DNA of 64,000 bases from Thalassotalea algicola. GTDB lineage: Bacteria; Pseudomonadota; Gammaproteobacteria; Enterobacterales; Alteromonadaceae. Below the pieces are notes generated by a model. The model was not told the origin of the DNA and ran no database searches. It saw only the letters and a program-made list of their open reading frames with translations. Location: positions 310,001 to 374,000 of the forward strand of contig NZ_JABBXH010000003.1 of assembly GCF_012932965.1 (NCBI RefSeq), given 5' to 3'. The translations under genes and the position numbers were made by a program. Below, one piece after another: positions 9,146-17,435 of the stretch; the stretch's first letter is position 1, and every line of letters starts with the position of its first letter.

Positions 9146-10311
9146 GCGTCATTAATCAAATGCTCAAAGATTTAGAAAAACGAAATACCGATGCAGGGGA
9201 GTCTTCGACGGGACCTGTGGTTATTGCTCAATCGAATGACAAATCTTCAATGATGCTTGTCACTATCTTAGTTTCGGTGCTCGTAACCTTGGCATTAGTT
9301 TCGGCGGTGTGGTTTTATCAAGAAAACAAATTATTAAAGCAACAGCAACCAGCAACTGCTAATGACGTTCATCAGCAAAACCAACAAGCACAACAATTGG
9401 TTAATGCCTTTGAAAAAATCGCTCAGCAATCAAAAGCTATAAAAGAAGCCGCTACTGAAGAGCAACACTTTTCTGCTAAGCCTGCTGAAACAACTCAAGT
9501 GCAAGTTGCAATGCAAGAAAAAGAGTCAAATGGTGAAAAATTAACGCCAAACGCTTTAGCCAATCAACAAAAAACTGACCTAGTAACTGAAGAAGCGCAG
9601 GGCAATACCGATGTGGCATCTTCAAAAAAGGTTGTTCGTGAAAATAATCCAGCCATTGAAAGTAACACTGTTAGTCAAAGCACAAATGAAAAGCCACAAT
9701 TAAAAAGTTTGTCATCTCTTTCAATCGCTCGTAAGCAGCTATCACCCTCAGAGTTAGCGGAGCAAAAGCTAGCAAACGCTGAAAAAGCCTTAATGGATAA
9801 AGAAGGCGAAAAAGCAGAACAGTTATTGCAAGATGTATTGTTGCTTAAACCGGATCATATTGAAGCGAGAAAGAAGTTGGCGGCTATTTGGTATGCGCAA
9901 AAATCCTATAACCCAACGATTAATTTATTAAACCAGGGTATAGACCAGCTACCGCAAGAGCCAGATTTTAGGCTGATGAAAGCTAAAATTTTATTGCAGC
10001 AAAATTTTCCGGAACAAGCGTTGTCTTCACTAGAGCCACTCGCTCATATCCAGAGTGTTGACTATCAAGCGCTTTTGGCAACTGCGGGGCAAGCAGCAAA
10101 TAAACACCTTATAGTGATTGGTGCCTATCAGCAATTGGTGCTATTACAACCAAATAAAGGAAAGTGGCACTTAGGCCTTGCCGTTGCATATGACAGAAAC
10201 AGTCAGTTTAGCGAGGCAGTATCAGCTTATCAAAATGCCCTAAATGTTGGTGATTTGTCCGCGCAAAGCCAGCAATTCGCCGAACAACGAATTTTAGCAT
10301 TAGGAGACTAA
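9142..10311 (+). CDS. mshN: MSHA biogenesis TPR protein MshN
   Basis: This 389-residue protein starts at GTG 9142 behind an AGGGGA ribosome site at 9131-9136 and opens with SVINQMLKDLEKR, a typical start for MshN/ExeB-like proteins. One membrane helix lies at about residues 35-58. A long linker rich in Q, E, A and K (about 60-205) follows, then tetratricopeptide repeats (about 210-385). It is probably a periplasmic scaffold working with MshM. It overlaps mshM by 4 bases and ends 4 bases before mshE. Confidence 0.93.
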   Translation: MSVINQMLKDLEKRNTDAGESSTGPVVIAQSNDKSSMMLVTILVSVLVTLALVSAVWFYQENKLLKQQQPATANDVHQQNQQAQQLVNAFEKIAQQSKAIKEAATEEQHFSAKPAETTQVQVAMQEKESNGEKLTPNALANQQKTDLVTEEAQGNTDVASSKKVVRENNPAIESNTVSQSTNEKPQLKSLSSLSIARKQLSPSELAEQKLANAEKALMDKEGEKAEQLLQDVLLLKPDHIEARKKLAAIWYAQKSYNPTINLLNQGIDQLPQEPDFRLMKAKILLQQNFPEQALSSLEPLAHIQSVDYQALLATAGQAANKHLIVIGAYQQLVLLQPNKGKWHLGLAVAYDRNSQFSEAVSAYQNALNVGDLSAQSQQFAEQRILALGD

Positions 10312-10315
10312 ATTT

Positions 10316-12028
10316 ATGGCCGCCCCTAAATTAAAAATGCGCCTTGGTGATTTGCTGGTACATGAAAGCATTATTACCGAAGAACAACTAATGCAGGCGT
10401 TAAGTAGCCAGAAAACTTCAGGTCGTAAATTAGGTGACGTATTAATTGAACTGGGTTATATCAGTGAGCGTCAACTACTTGAATTCTTAGCGCAGCAACT
10501 AGATGTTCCATTTATGGATATCAGTCAGTTACGTGTGGCAACAGAAGTTGCTAGCTTGTTATCTGAAGTGCATGCACGCCGTTTAAGAGCATTAGTGATT
10601 GAGGATCGTGGTGATAGCGTCCTAATTGGCATGAGTGACCCAGCCGATCTAAGTGGTCTTGATCAGCTAGAGCAAATGCTTGCGCCTAAACGCATTCAAT
10701 TAGCTGTTGTTATGGAATCTCAGCTTTTTGAAGCATTTGATAGCTTATATCGACGTACTGCAGAAATAGAATCTTTCGCGAGTCAACTAGAGCAAGAATA
10801 CGAACAAACATCTGATTTTGATATCTCAGCTACTTTCGATGATGGTGGCGATGCAACTGTAGGTAAGTTACTGCAATCTGTATTTGAAGATGCCGTGCAA
10901 ATGCGTGCATCGGATATTCATATTGAGCCAGATGAAAAACAATTACGAATCCGTCAACGAATTGATGGAGTGCTTCAAGAGAATATTCTCAACGAGAATA
11001 AAATTGCGTCGGCACTAGTTTTACGATTGAAGTTAATGGCGGGTCTCGATATTTCAGAAAAGCGTTTGCCGCAAGATGGTCGGTTTAACTTGCAGATTAA
11101 AGGCCACAGCGTCGACGTTCGTATGTCTACTATGCCGGTGCAATACGGTGAGTCAGTGGTAATGCGTTTACTTGATCAATCTGCGGGTCTTCTTTCACTA
11201 GATGAAACGGGTATGCCACCAGAGTTAGTGACAAGACTGCGCCATCAAATTACCCGTCCCCATGGCATGGTATTAGTTACTGGTCCTACAGGTAGTGGTA
11301 AAACAACAACACTTTATGCTGCCTTAAGTGAGTTGAATCAATCTTCAAAGAAAATTATTACTGCTGAAGATCCCGTAGAGTATCGTCTACCTCGAATTAA
11401 TCAGGTACAGGTTAACAGTAAAATTGAGCTAACCTTTTCGAGTGTTTTACGAACCGCCCTACGACAAGATCCCGATATTATCATGGTGGGTGAGATGCGC
11501 GATCATGAAACGGTTGAAATCGGTTTACGAGGCGCATTAACAGGTCATTTAGTCTTATCAACGCTCCATACTAATGATGCTATTACCAGTGCATTGCGCT
11601 TAATTGATATGGGCGCAGCTGGCTTTTTAGTTGGAAGTTCTCTTAGAGCGGTAATCGCTCAACGTCTCGTTCGTCGAATTTGTGACAACTGTGGTATTGA
11701 TCATCAGCCTGACGTACAAGAAATCAACTGGTTAAATAACCTTACTGGCTTAGATACTTCAACGATGCAGTTTAAGCAAGGTAAAGGCTGTCAGTCTTGC
11801 CAGTATACGGGCTATCGTGGCCGTATTGGTGTCTTTGAATTATTAGAAATGAATGAAGCCATGATGGGCGCGCTAAAAAGAGAAGATACTGAAGCATTTA
11901 CTGAGCTATCAAAGGCTAATCCGACATTTAAACCTTTAGCTAATGCCGCATTTGATTATGCGCAAACGGGTATTACATCCGTTGAAGAAGTGCTAAAGTT
12001 GGTTGAAACGGTTGACGTAGCAGGGTAA
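10316..12028 (+). CDS. mshE: MSHA pilus extension ATPase MshE with N-terminal c-di-GMP-binding motifs
   Basis: This 570-residue hexameric ATPase powers pilus assembly. Residues 9-33 and 38-62 carry the two tandem MshEN motifs known in V. cholerae MshE to bind c-di-GMP (RLGDLLVHESIITEEQ and KLGDVLIELGYISERQ). In the first, Ser stands where Gly is usual. The T2SSE core has Walker A at 323-330 (GPTGSGKT), the Asp-box and Walker B region near 385-400 (DPDIIMVGEMRD), the His box near 417, and two Cys pairs (CDNC near 456, CQSC near 492) for structural zinc. It is followed 10 bases later by the platform gene mshG. Confidence 0.97.
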   Translation: MAAPKLKMRLGDLLVHESIITEEQLMQALSSQKTSGRKLGDVLIELGYISERQLLEFLAQQLDVPFMDISQLRVATEVASLLSEVHARRLRALVIEDRGDSVLIGMSDPADLSGLDQLEQMLAPKRIQLAVVMESQLFEAFDSLYRRTAEIESFASQLEQEYEQTSDFDISATFDDGGDATVGKLLQSVFEDAVQMRASDIHIEPDEKQLRIRQRIDGVLQENILNENKIASALVLRLKLMAGLDISEKRLPQDGRFNLQIKGHSVDVRMSTMPVQYGESVVMRLLDQSAGLLSLDETGMPPELVTRLRHQITRPHGMVLVTGPTGSGKTTTLYAALSELNQSSKKIITAEDPVEYRLPRINQVQVNSKIELTFSSVLRTALRQDPDIIMVGEMRDHETVEIGLRGALTGHLVLSTLHTNDAITSALRLIDMGAAGFLVGSSLRAVIAQRLVRRICDNCGIDHQPDVQEINWLNNLTGLDTSTMQFKQGKGCQSCQYTGYRGRIGVFELLEMNEAMMGALKREDTEAFTELSKANPTFKPLANAAFDYAQTGITSVEEVLKLVETVDVAG

Positions 12029-12038
12029 TTATTTCGAG

Positions 12039-13277
12039 ATGGCGGTATTTAATTACATTGGAAGAAACGCACAAGGAAGCCAAGTTAAAGGCGCTCTTGA
12101 GGCCGCGAGTTCTACTGCGGTTGCAGAGCAATTGACACGTCAAAACATTATTCCAATTAGTATCGAACTAGGCAAAGAGAAAGCTGAAACTGCGACGAGC
12201 GCCAATGTAGATATTGGTGAACTGCTTGGTTTTAACAATGTCGCCTTAGATGATTTAATTGTGTTGTGTCGCCAAATGTACGCGTTAATGCGTTCTGGTG
12301 TTCCGATATTACGTGCAATACATGGCTTGGCTGAATCAACGACCTCCTCAAAACTTAAAGGTGTTTTATCTGACGTCGCTACCCAACTTGAGGGGGGGTA
12401 TGCATTGTCGTCGGCACTTAATCAACATCCTAAAGTGTTTTCTTCCTTGTTTGTTTCAATTGTTCATGTGGGTGAAAATACCGGTCAACTCGATGGTTCG
12501 TTTCTAAAATTAGCTACTTATTTCGAGCGTGAACAAGAAACTCGTAAGCGTATAAAATCTGCATTACGTTATCCAAGCTTTGTTATTACGGCGATAGTAG
12601 TAGCTATAGTCATCTTAAATATTTTTGTTGTCCCGACTTTTGCCAATATGTTTTCAAAATTGGGAGCAGACTTGCCGTTAGCTACTCGTATTCTAATTAA
12701 CAGTTCAGAGTTTTTTCTAGCATATTGGCCTCACATGTTGGTCGCTACCATCGGCTTAATATTTGGCCTTCGGTACTATGTCAGAACTCCTAAAGGGAAA
12801 TATGAGTGGGATAAGCGAAAACTGAAAATACCTGTGGTCGGTAGCATTATAGAACGTTCATTGTTGTCGCGGTTTACTCATAGTTTTGCGATTGTACTTA
12901 AAGCTGGGGTGCCAATGACATCAGGGTTATCCTTAGTGGCCGATGCGGTAGATAATGACTTTGTTCGTGACAAAATACTGAATATGCGACAAGGTATTGA
13001 AAGTGGCGATAGCTTATTGCGTACCGCGATGACGAGTAATTTGTTTACTCCGTTAGTATTACAGATGGTTGCTGTAGGTGAAGAAACCGGCCGAGTCGAT
13101 GAACTGTTAGAGGAAGTTGGGGACTATTACGAACGAGAAGTTGATTACGACTTAAGTACACTAACAGCGCGTATAGAGCCAATATTACTCGTGATTGTCG
13201 CTGGCATGGTGCTGGTCTTAGCGTTAGGTATATTCACTCCAATGTGGGATATGGCTTCTGCTTTCCAAGGTAAATAA
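12039..13277 (+). CDS. mshG: MSHA pilus platform protein MshG
   Basis: This 412-residue polytopic protein belongs to the PilC/GspF family and has two T2SSF domains (about 70-195 and 275-400). Membrane helices lie near 175-197, 222-242 and 380-400. It would couple MshE ATPase motion to pilin insertion in the inner membrane. The spacing and TAATG overlap with mshF show it is in the same operon. Confidence 0.96.
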   Translation: MAVFNYIGRNAQGSQVKGALEAASSTAVAEQLTRQNIIPISIELGKEKAETATSANVDIGELLGFNNVALDDLIVLCRQMYALMRSGVPILRAIHGLAESTTSSKLKGVLSDVATQLEGGYALSSALNQHPKVFSSLFVSIVHVGENTGQLDGSFLKLATYFEREQETRKRIKSALRYPSFVITAIVVAIVILNIFVVPTFANMFSKLGADLPLATRILINSSEFFLAYWPHMLVATIGLIFGLRYYVRTPKGKYEWDKRKLKIPVVGSIIERSLLSRFTHSFAIVLKAGVPMTSGLSLVADAVDNDFVRDKILNMRQGIESGDSLLRTAMTSNLFTPLVLQMVAVGEETGRVDELLEEVGDYYEREVDYDLSTLTARIEPILLVIVAGMVLVLALGIFTPMWDMASAFQGK

Positions 13278-13744
13278 TGACTCTGCAAAGTGATGCTGAA
13301 AAAAAAGAACGCTCATTAGCAGAGCTTGTGATTATCGTTGTGATAATAGCGGTATTAATGGCGAGCTTTATTCATTATTTCTTTAAACAAGAGAATAATA
13401 TTACTGATGCTGGCTTTGCTGCATTGGCAAATAATTTTGCGACGAGAGTACAAACAGTTCATGCGAAATGGTTGATGGATAATAAACCAGACGTTGTAAC
13501 TGTTAAGGATCAAACTGGCCAAGTTGAAGAGTTTGAGGTCAATGAATTTGGTTGGGTAGATGGCCCTAATTGCCACCAAGTATGGCAGCAAGTTATGGGG
13601 ACGCCCTTAGAATTTTTAAAACAACCTATTGGCGCGGTTGAACTAGCGAAAAGTGAGCAAACAGTTACAAAACGTTGTCGATACGCAATAGGTAGTTCGA
13701 CATTTTTTGAATATTCACTAAGATCAGGTAAAGTTTTACTGTGA
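13277..13744 (+). CDS. mshF: MSHA biogenesis protein MshF
   Basis: This 155-residue protein has one N-terminal membrane helix (about residues 15-37) and a soluble domain with two cysteines (NCHQVWQ and KRCRYAIG) that may form a disulfide. It lacks a prepilin cleavage motif, although its size and layout resemble a minor pilin. Its start overlaps the mshG stop (TAATG). Position between mshG and mshB matches mshF in Vibrio and Shewanella. The function is not well defined in any species. Confidence 0.9.
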   Translation: MTLQSDAEKKERSLAELVIIVVIIAVLMASFIHYFFKQENNITDAGFAALANNFATRVQTVHAKWLMDNKPDVVTVKDQTGQVEEFEVNEFGWVDGPNCHQVWQQVMGTPLEFLKQPIGAVELAKSEQTVTKRCRYAIGSSTFFEYSLRSGKVLL

Positions 13745-13831
13745 TCAAGTGTAATCTTGACCGAAAAGTCAGTGACTTATGTCGTAAATCACTGCTAGAA
13801 TTATATTAATAGTGTTAAAACAGGTGTGCAC

Positions 13832-14467
13832 ATGAAAAAACAAACAGGCTTTACGTTAATCGAGCTCGTTATTGTTGTAGTTATTCTTGGCTTTTTAGCC
13901 GTAACGGCAATACCAAAGTTTTTAGATCTTACTGATCAGGCGAAAGAAGCTAACATTGAAGGTATGGCTGGTGGCTTTGCTACTGCGGTATCGTTAGTTC
14001 GAGCGCAGTGGGAAGCTGAAGGTCGACCTGTTGATGGAACAAGTCGTAATATTGTTGAATATGACGGCACTGAAGTGTTATTGACGACAGAAGATGATGC
14101 CAACAATGTGCGCCCGGGTTACGTGGTTGCAACAACCGGTGGTGTAAACGCAGGTGCTGGATTGGGCGGTGGCTTTACTGTAGCTAACTGTATTGAAATT
14201 TGGCAAAACATTTTACAACAACCTCCAGGCATCTCGTCTAATGTTGCAGATTTAAATGGCGCCAGTGGCGGACAGTTTAATTATTTAGCAGCATTTAGTG
14301 GTGGTACTGATGACGGGGCAGTATGTCAGTATTATTTAAAAGAAACATTACCGCAAACAGGTGGTTCATATACGAATCCAGGTTTTGATGTAAGCGCAAC
14401 AGCGGTAGGTAATAGCTTTACTTATCAGCCTTCAAACAGCTCTGTTGTTGTATACGTAAATAATTAA
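13832..14467 (+). CDS. mshB: MSHA minor prepilin MshB
   Basis: This prepilin of 211 residues has a short leader MKKQTG, the processing site G^FTLIE and a hydrophobic N-terminal helix. Two cysteines, in VANCIEIWQN and AVCQYYLKE, are probably disulfide-bonded. I chose the ATG at 13832: CAGG at 13821-13824 is well spaced for it but too close for the GTG at 13826. An 87-base gap after mshF probably carries the promoter of the structural half of the locus. TTGACC at 13757 and TAGAAT at 13796 are present but not at standard spacing to each other. Confidence 0.93.
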   Translation: MKKQTGFTLIELVIVVVILGFLAVTAIPKFLDLTDQAKEANIEGMAGGFATAVSLVRAQWEAEGRPVDGTSRNIVEYDGTEVLLTTEDDANNVRPGYVVATTGGVNAGAGLGGGFTVANCIEIWQNILQQPPGISSNVADLNGASGGQFNYLAAFSGGTDDGAVCQYYLKETLPQTGGSYTNPGFDVSATAVGNSFTYQPSNSSVVVYVNN

Positions 14468-14493
14468 TCGATAAATATTAGTAGAGATTTAAT

Positions 14494-15003
14494 ATGAAAA
14501 AAATTAACAATCAAAAAGGTTTTACCTTAATTGAATTAGTAGTAGTAATTGTAATTTTGGGTATTTTGGCGGCTACTGCTGCACCTAAATTTATCGACTT
14601 ACAAGACGATGCAAAAACAGCAACATTAGATGCTATAAAAGCGTCTATGCAAAGTGCTTCAACGTTAGTACACAGTAAGTCATTAATTGACGGTACGGAT
14701 AAAGACGCTGACGTTACTTTAGCGATTAATGTAGGAAACGTGTTTACCGTTTATGGTTATCCGTCTTCTGCGTCAGCTGATAGCGACGGTGCGAACACAT
14801 GGGCTAATTTATTAGATGTCGATACAACGAGTGAGTTTACTATCAGTGTTGTTGCCAATGTTGTTTATGTAACTCCATATACGGATGGCACAGTATTGAC
14901 TGTTGCACCAACAGAGTGTTTTGCTAGCTTTGCCCAAGCAACTTCTGTTGCAGGTCCTCCGCAAGTTATTACTCCTCCTTCAGTATCAGTTACCGATTGT
15001 TAA
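14494..15003 (+). CDS. mshA: MSHA major pilin MshA
   Basis: This 169-residue prepilin has leader MKKINNQKG, cleavage before FTLIE and the canonical N-terminal helix, then PKFIDLQDDAKTA, which is typical of MshA. The C-terminal region holds two cysteines (PTECFASF and the final VTDC) that would close a D-loop ending at the last residue. It follows MshB in the standard order. A strong rho-independent terminator lies directly downstream, which fits a highly expressed subunit made in excess over the minor pilins. Confidence 0.95.
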   Translation: MKKINNQKGFTLIELVVVIVILGILAATAAPKFIDLQDDAKTATLDAIKASMQSASTLVHSKSLIDGTDKDADVTLAINVGNVFTVYGYPSSASADSDGANTWANLLDVDTTSEFTISVVANVVYVTPYTDGTVLTVAPTECFASFAQATSVAGPPQVITPPSVSVTDC

Positions 15004-15022
15004 TTGATAGAAAATAAAGTTT

Positions 15023-15053
15023 TAAAAAAAGAGAGCTAAGGCTCTCTTTTTTT
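15023..15053 (+). terminator. Rho-independent terminator after mshA
   Basis: An AGAGAGC stem, TAAG loop and GCTCTCT arm at about 15030-15047 are followed by a T-run to 15053, with an A-run before the stem. It should end most mshB-mshA transcripts before mshC. Confidence 0.9.
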
Positions 15054-15083
15054 ATGTCCTAAATTTATGTAGTTCTTAGAATT

Positions 15084-15111
15084 TTGGAAACTAAGTAAGT
15101 TCACGTATACT
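15084..15111 (+). promoter_or_regulatory. Candidate promoter for mshC-mshQ
   Basis: TTGGAA at 15084-15089 and TATACT at 15106-15111 are separated by 16 bases, between the mshA terminator and the mshC start. It would allow separate expression of the minor pilins and MshQ. Confidence 0.5.
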
Positions 15112-15139
15112 AAGTTAAGTACTTAATAAAGCAGTAGTA

Positions 15140-15676
15140 ATGGTTGTTGCAGTGCCTATGGTTTTTCCTAAACAAGCTCGGCTAAAAAAGCAAAGTGGTT
15201 TAACGCTACTAGAGCTTATTGTCACCATTATTATTATCGGCGTGCTATCTGCCACTATCTTACCGCGCTTTTCTGGCTCTGAAGGCTATGAAGAATATGC
15301 CTATCGTGCGCAAGCTATAGCGACACTTCGCAATATTCAATTGCGTACAATGCAGCAACGTATTGGTGACTGTTATGAAGTTGCGATTGATGCCACACGC
15401 TTAGGTATTCCAGATCAAAATCCTTGTAGTGCAAGCCGTGGGTTTTCAGGTGGTTTTGGCGACGATAATGTTAATTTTTCCATTGCAACCCAAATGCGCA
15501 TAGAAAGTGGACACGATGTGACCTTTTCAAATGTTGGCGGTAATTTTGTCATGAGTTTTGATCGATTAGGCCGGCCACTTGGCAGTTGCAATGGCGGCTG
15601 TAACATTGAAATTAGCGGCCTTGAAACAATAACCATTCGTATTGAATCTGAAGGATATATTTATGCTTCAGATTAA
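15140..15676 (+). CDS. mshC: MSHA minor prepilin MshC
   Basis: This 178-residue type IV prepilin has an unusually long basic leader (MVVAVPMVFPKQARLKKQSG) before LTLLELIVTIIIIG. A second ATG at 15158 would shorten the leader by six residues, and the choice is open because neither has a strong ribosome site. Several cysteines (GDCYE, NPCSAS, GSCNGGCNI) suggest disulfides. It is the first gene after the mshA terminator, and its end overlaps mshD by 14 bases. Confidence 0.9.
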   Translation: MVVAVPMVFPKQARLKKQSGLTLLELIVTIIIIGVLSATILPRFSGSEGYEEYAYRAQAIATLRNIQLRTMQQRIGDCYEVAIDATRLGIPDQNPCSASRGFSGGFGDDNVNFSIATQMRIESGHDVTFSNVGGNFVMSFDRLGRPLGSCNGGCNIEISGLETITIRIESEGYIYASD

Positions 15677-16226
15677 TCGCTCAACTGGCTTTACGTTAAT
15701 AGAACTCATCGTTGGTATTATCGTATTGGCAATTTCATTTACCGTGATTACTCGTTTAGTCATGCCAGCGTCGGTGCAAAGTGCTAGCCAAATACATCAA
15801 ATAAGGGCTGCTGAACTTGGGCAATCACTGATGAATGAAATTCTCAGCAAAGCGTTTGACCAAAACTCTGATCATGTAGGGGGCATTGTTCGATGCGGGC
15901 AAACGGTGCCAGTTGTAATACCAGCAGCTCCAGCATGTACAGCCCCCGGGTTATTAGATAATGAGGAGGGAGGTAATCGTGAAGACTTTAATGATGTAGA
16001 TGATTACCATGGTTTAAATGAATCTGGTGTAAATATCGAAAATGCCTTAGGCGATCCAATGGGGAGTTTATACAGCGGCTATAACGTGTCGATAAGTGTG
16101 TTCTATGATAGCAACTACGACGGTGTAAACGATGGTGCCGTTGGCTTAGCCAAACTAGTATCTATTACAGTAACTACGCCAAGTGATGAGCAGGTTAAAT
16201 TTGCGACTTATAAGGTGAATTTCTAA
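15663..16226 (+). CDS. mshD: MSHA minor prepilin MshD
   Basis: This 187-residue prepilin has leader MLQINRSTG, a cleavage site before FTLIELIVG and the usual hydrophobic helix. The body has an acidic Ca-binding-like stretch (DSNYDGVNDG) near residue 150. I chose the ATG at 15663 with AAGGA at 15651-15655 over the upstream in-frame ATG at 15642, because it gives a normal leader length. It overlaps mshC, and its stop overlaps the mshO start (TAATG). Confidence 0.92.
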   Translation: MLQINRSTGFTLIELIVGIIVLAISFTVITRLVMPASVQSASQIHQIRAAELGQSLMNEILSKAFDQNSDHVGGIVRCGQTVPVVIPAAPACTAPGLLDNEEGGNREDFNDVDDYHGLNESGVNIENALGDPMGSLYSGYNVSISVFYDSNYDGVNDGAVGLAKLVSITVTTPSDEQVKFATYKVNF

Positions 16227-16966
16227 TGAGTATGCGTGCTAAGGGTTTTACGCTAATCGAAATGGTGATGGTTATCATCTTATTGGGAATTGTTTCAGTA
16301 ACGGTTGGTAGTATGATTCGTATGGGCTCACAAGCGTTTGTTGATGTGTCTAATCGAGATGAACTTATCTCTAGCGCAAGGTTTTCTGTTGAACGTTTAA
16401 ACCGTGAGTTACGTGCCGCATTACCAAATTCTGTACGCTTAACGGATGCAAATACTTGCATCGAGTTAATTCCGTCAGTAGCAAGTACTGTCTATACCGA
16501 TGCGCCTGTTCCCCCAGAAACCGTTAGAAATACTATCGATATCATCGCTTTTGACTCAGCGTCCGACGCGAAGGTTAATCCAGCAGCGTATGACGTGGCG
16601 ATATACCCGATAGATGATGTTGATTTATATGCCGGAAGTGACCGAATCGCGAGTGTTCAAACCATCACAGAGCCAACAGCAACCGAATGGCAAATTGAAC
16701 TAACCGCGAATACTACATTTGCTGAAGACTCACCAACTCAGCGTCTTTACTTTATCGAAAGAAATTCTGTTAAATATTGCATAACAGGAACTGAATTAAC
16801 ACGCAATACTGTATTGATGGCAGAAAATTTGGCGGCAGGATCTGCTTTTACTTTAGACGATGCGACGCATCAGCGAAATTCTATTGTTACCACGTTACTG
16901 ATCTTTGAACGTAATAATGAACGGGTAACATTTAATAATGAAGTGCAGGTGATAAATGTGCCATAA
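16226..16966 (+). CDS. mshO: MSHA minor prepilin-like protein MshO
   Basis: This 246-residue PulJ/PilW-like minor prepilin has leader MSMRAKG, the site before FTLIEMVMV and an N-terminal helix. Single cysteines in NTCIELIP and KYCITG may pair. It probably belongs to a tip-priming set with MshC, MshD and MshP. It overlaps mshD by one base and mshP by 11. Confidence 0.92.
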   Translation: MSMRAKGFTLIEMVMVIILLGIVSVTVGSMIRMGSQAFVDVSNRDELISSARFSVERLNRELRAALPNSVRLTDANTCIELIPSVASTVYTDAPVPPETVRNTIDIIAFDSASDAKVNPAAYDVAIYPIDDVDLYAGSDRIASVQTITEPTATEWQIELTANTTFAEDSPTQRLYFIERNSVKYCITGTELTRNTVLMAENLAAGSAFTLDDATHQRNSIVTTLLIFERNNERVTFNNEVQVINVP

Positions 16967-17435
16967 GCAATCACAGTCATTGACTGCTAAATATCAGACA
17001 CAAAGTGGTAGCGCCTTGGTTATTGGGATCTTTATTCTCGTTGTTATGTTACTGCTTGGTACTGCATTAACTCGTACTCTTAATAAAAGTGCCGATTCGA
17101 TTGCCTATGAAGTGCTAGGCACTAGAGCTTATCAAGCTGCGAATATTGGCGTACAACATAGGCTTGCTACTATCTTTCCGCTTGATAGTGCCTCTCAATA
17201 TTGTGCTGGTGGCGATATAACCGGTGCTGATCCTGGTGACGTGCTTAACGACCCTAATTATTTAACCAGTATTGAAGGTGTTGATGGTTTACGTAATTGC
17301 CGTGTAACACAAGTCTCGTGCGTTGACTTTAAAGTAAATGATGTTGTGTATTATCGAATTAGATCGACAGGTGAATGTGATATCGATGGCACGCAAACCT
17401 CGCGAACAGTAGAAGTTGAGGCACGCAGTTTATGA
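16956..17435 (+). CDS. mshP: MSHA biogenesis protein MshP (PilX-like)
   Basis: This 159-residue protein has an N-terminal hydrophobic helix (about residues 20-42) after QSGSALVIGIF, as in PilX-like minor pilins, and no FTLIE motif. The soluble part has four cysteines (QYCAGG, RNCRV, VSCVD, GECDI). It overlaps both mshO and mshQ, the latter as ATGA, so translation is coupled. Confidence 0.9.
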   Translation: MCHKQSQSLTAKYQTQSGSALVIGIFILVVMLLLGTALTRTLNKSADSIAYEVLGTRAYQAANIGVQHRLATIFPLDSASQYCAGGDITGADPGDVLNDPNYLTSIEGVDGLRNCRVTQVSCVDFKVNDVVYYRIRSTGECDIDGTQTSRTVEVEARSL

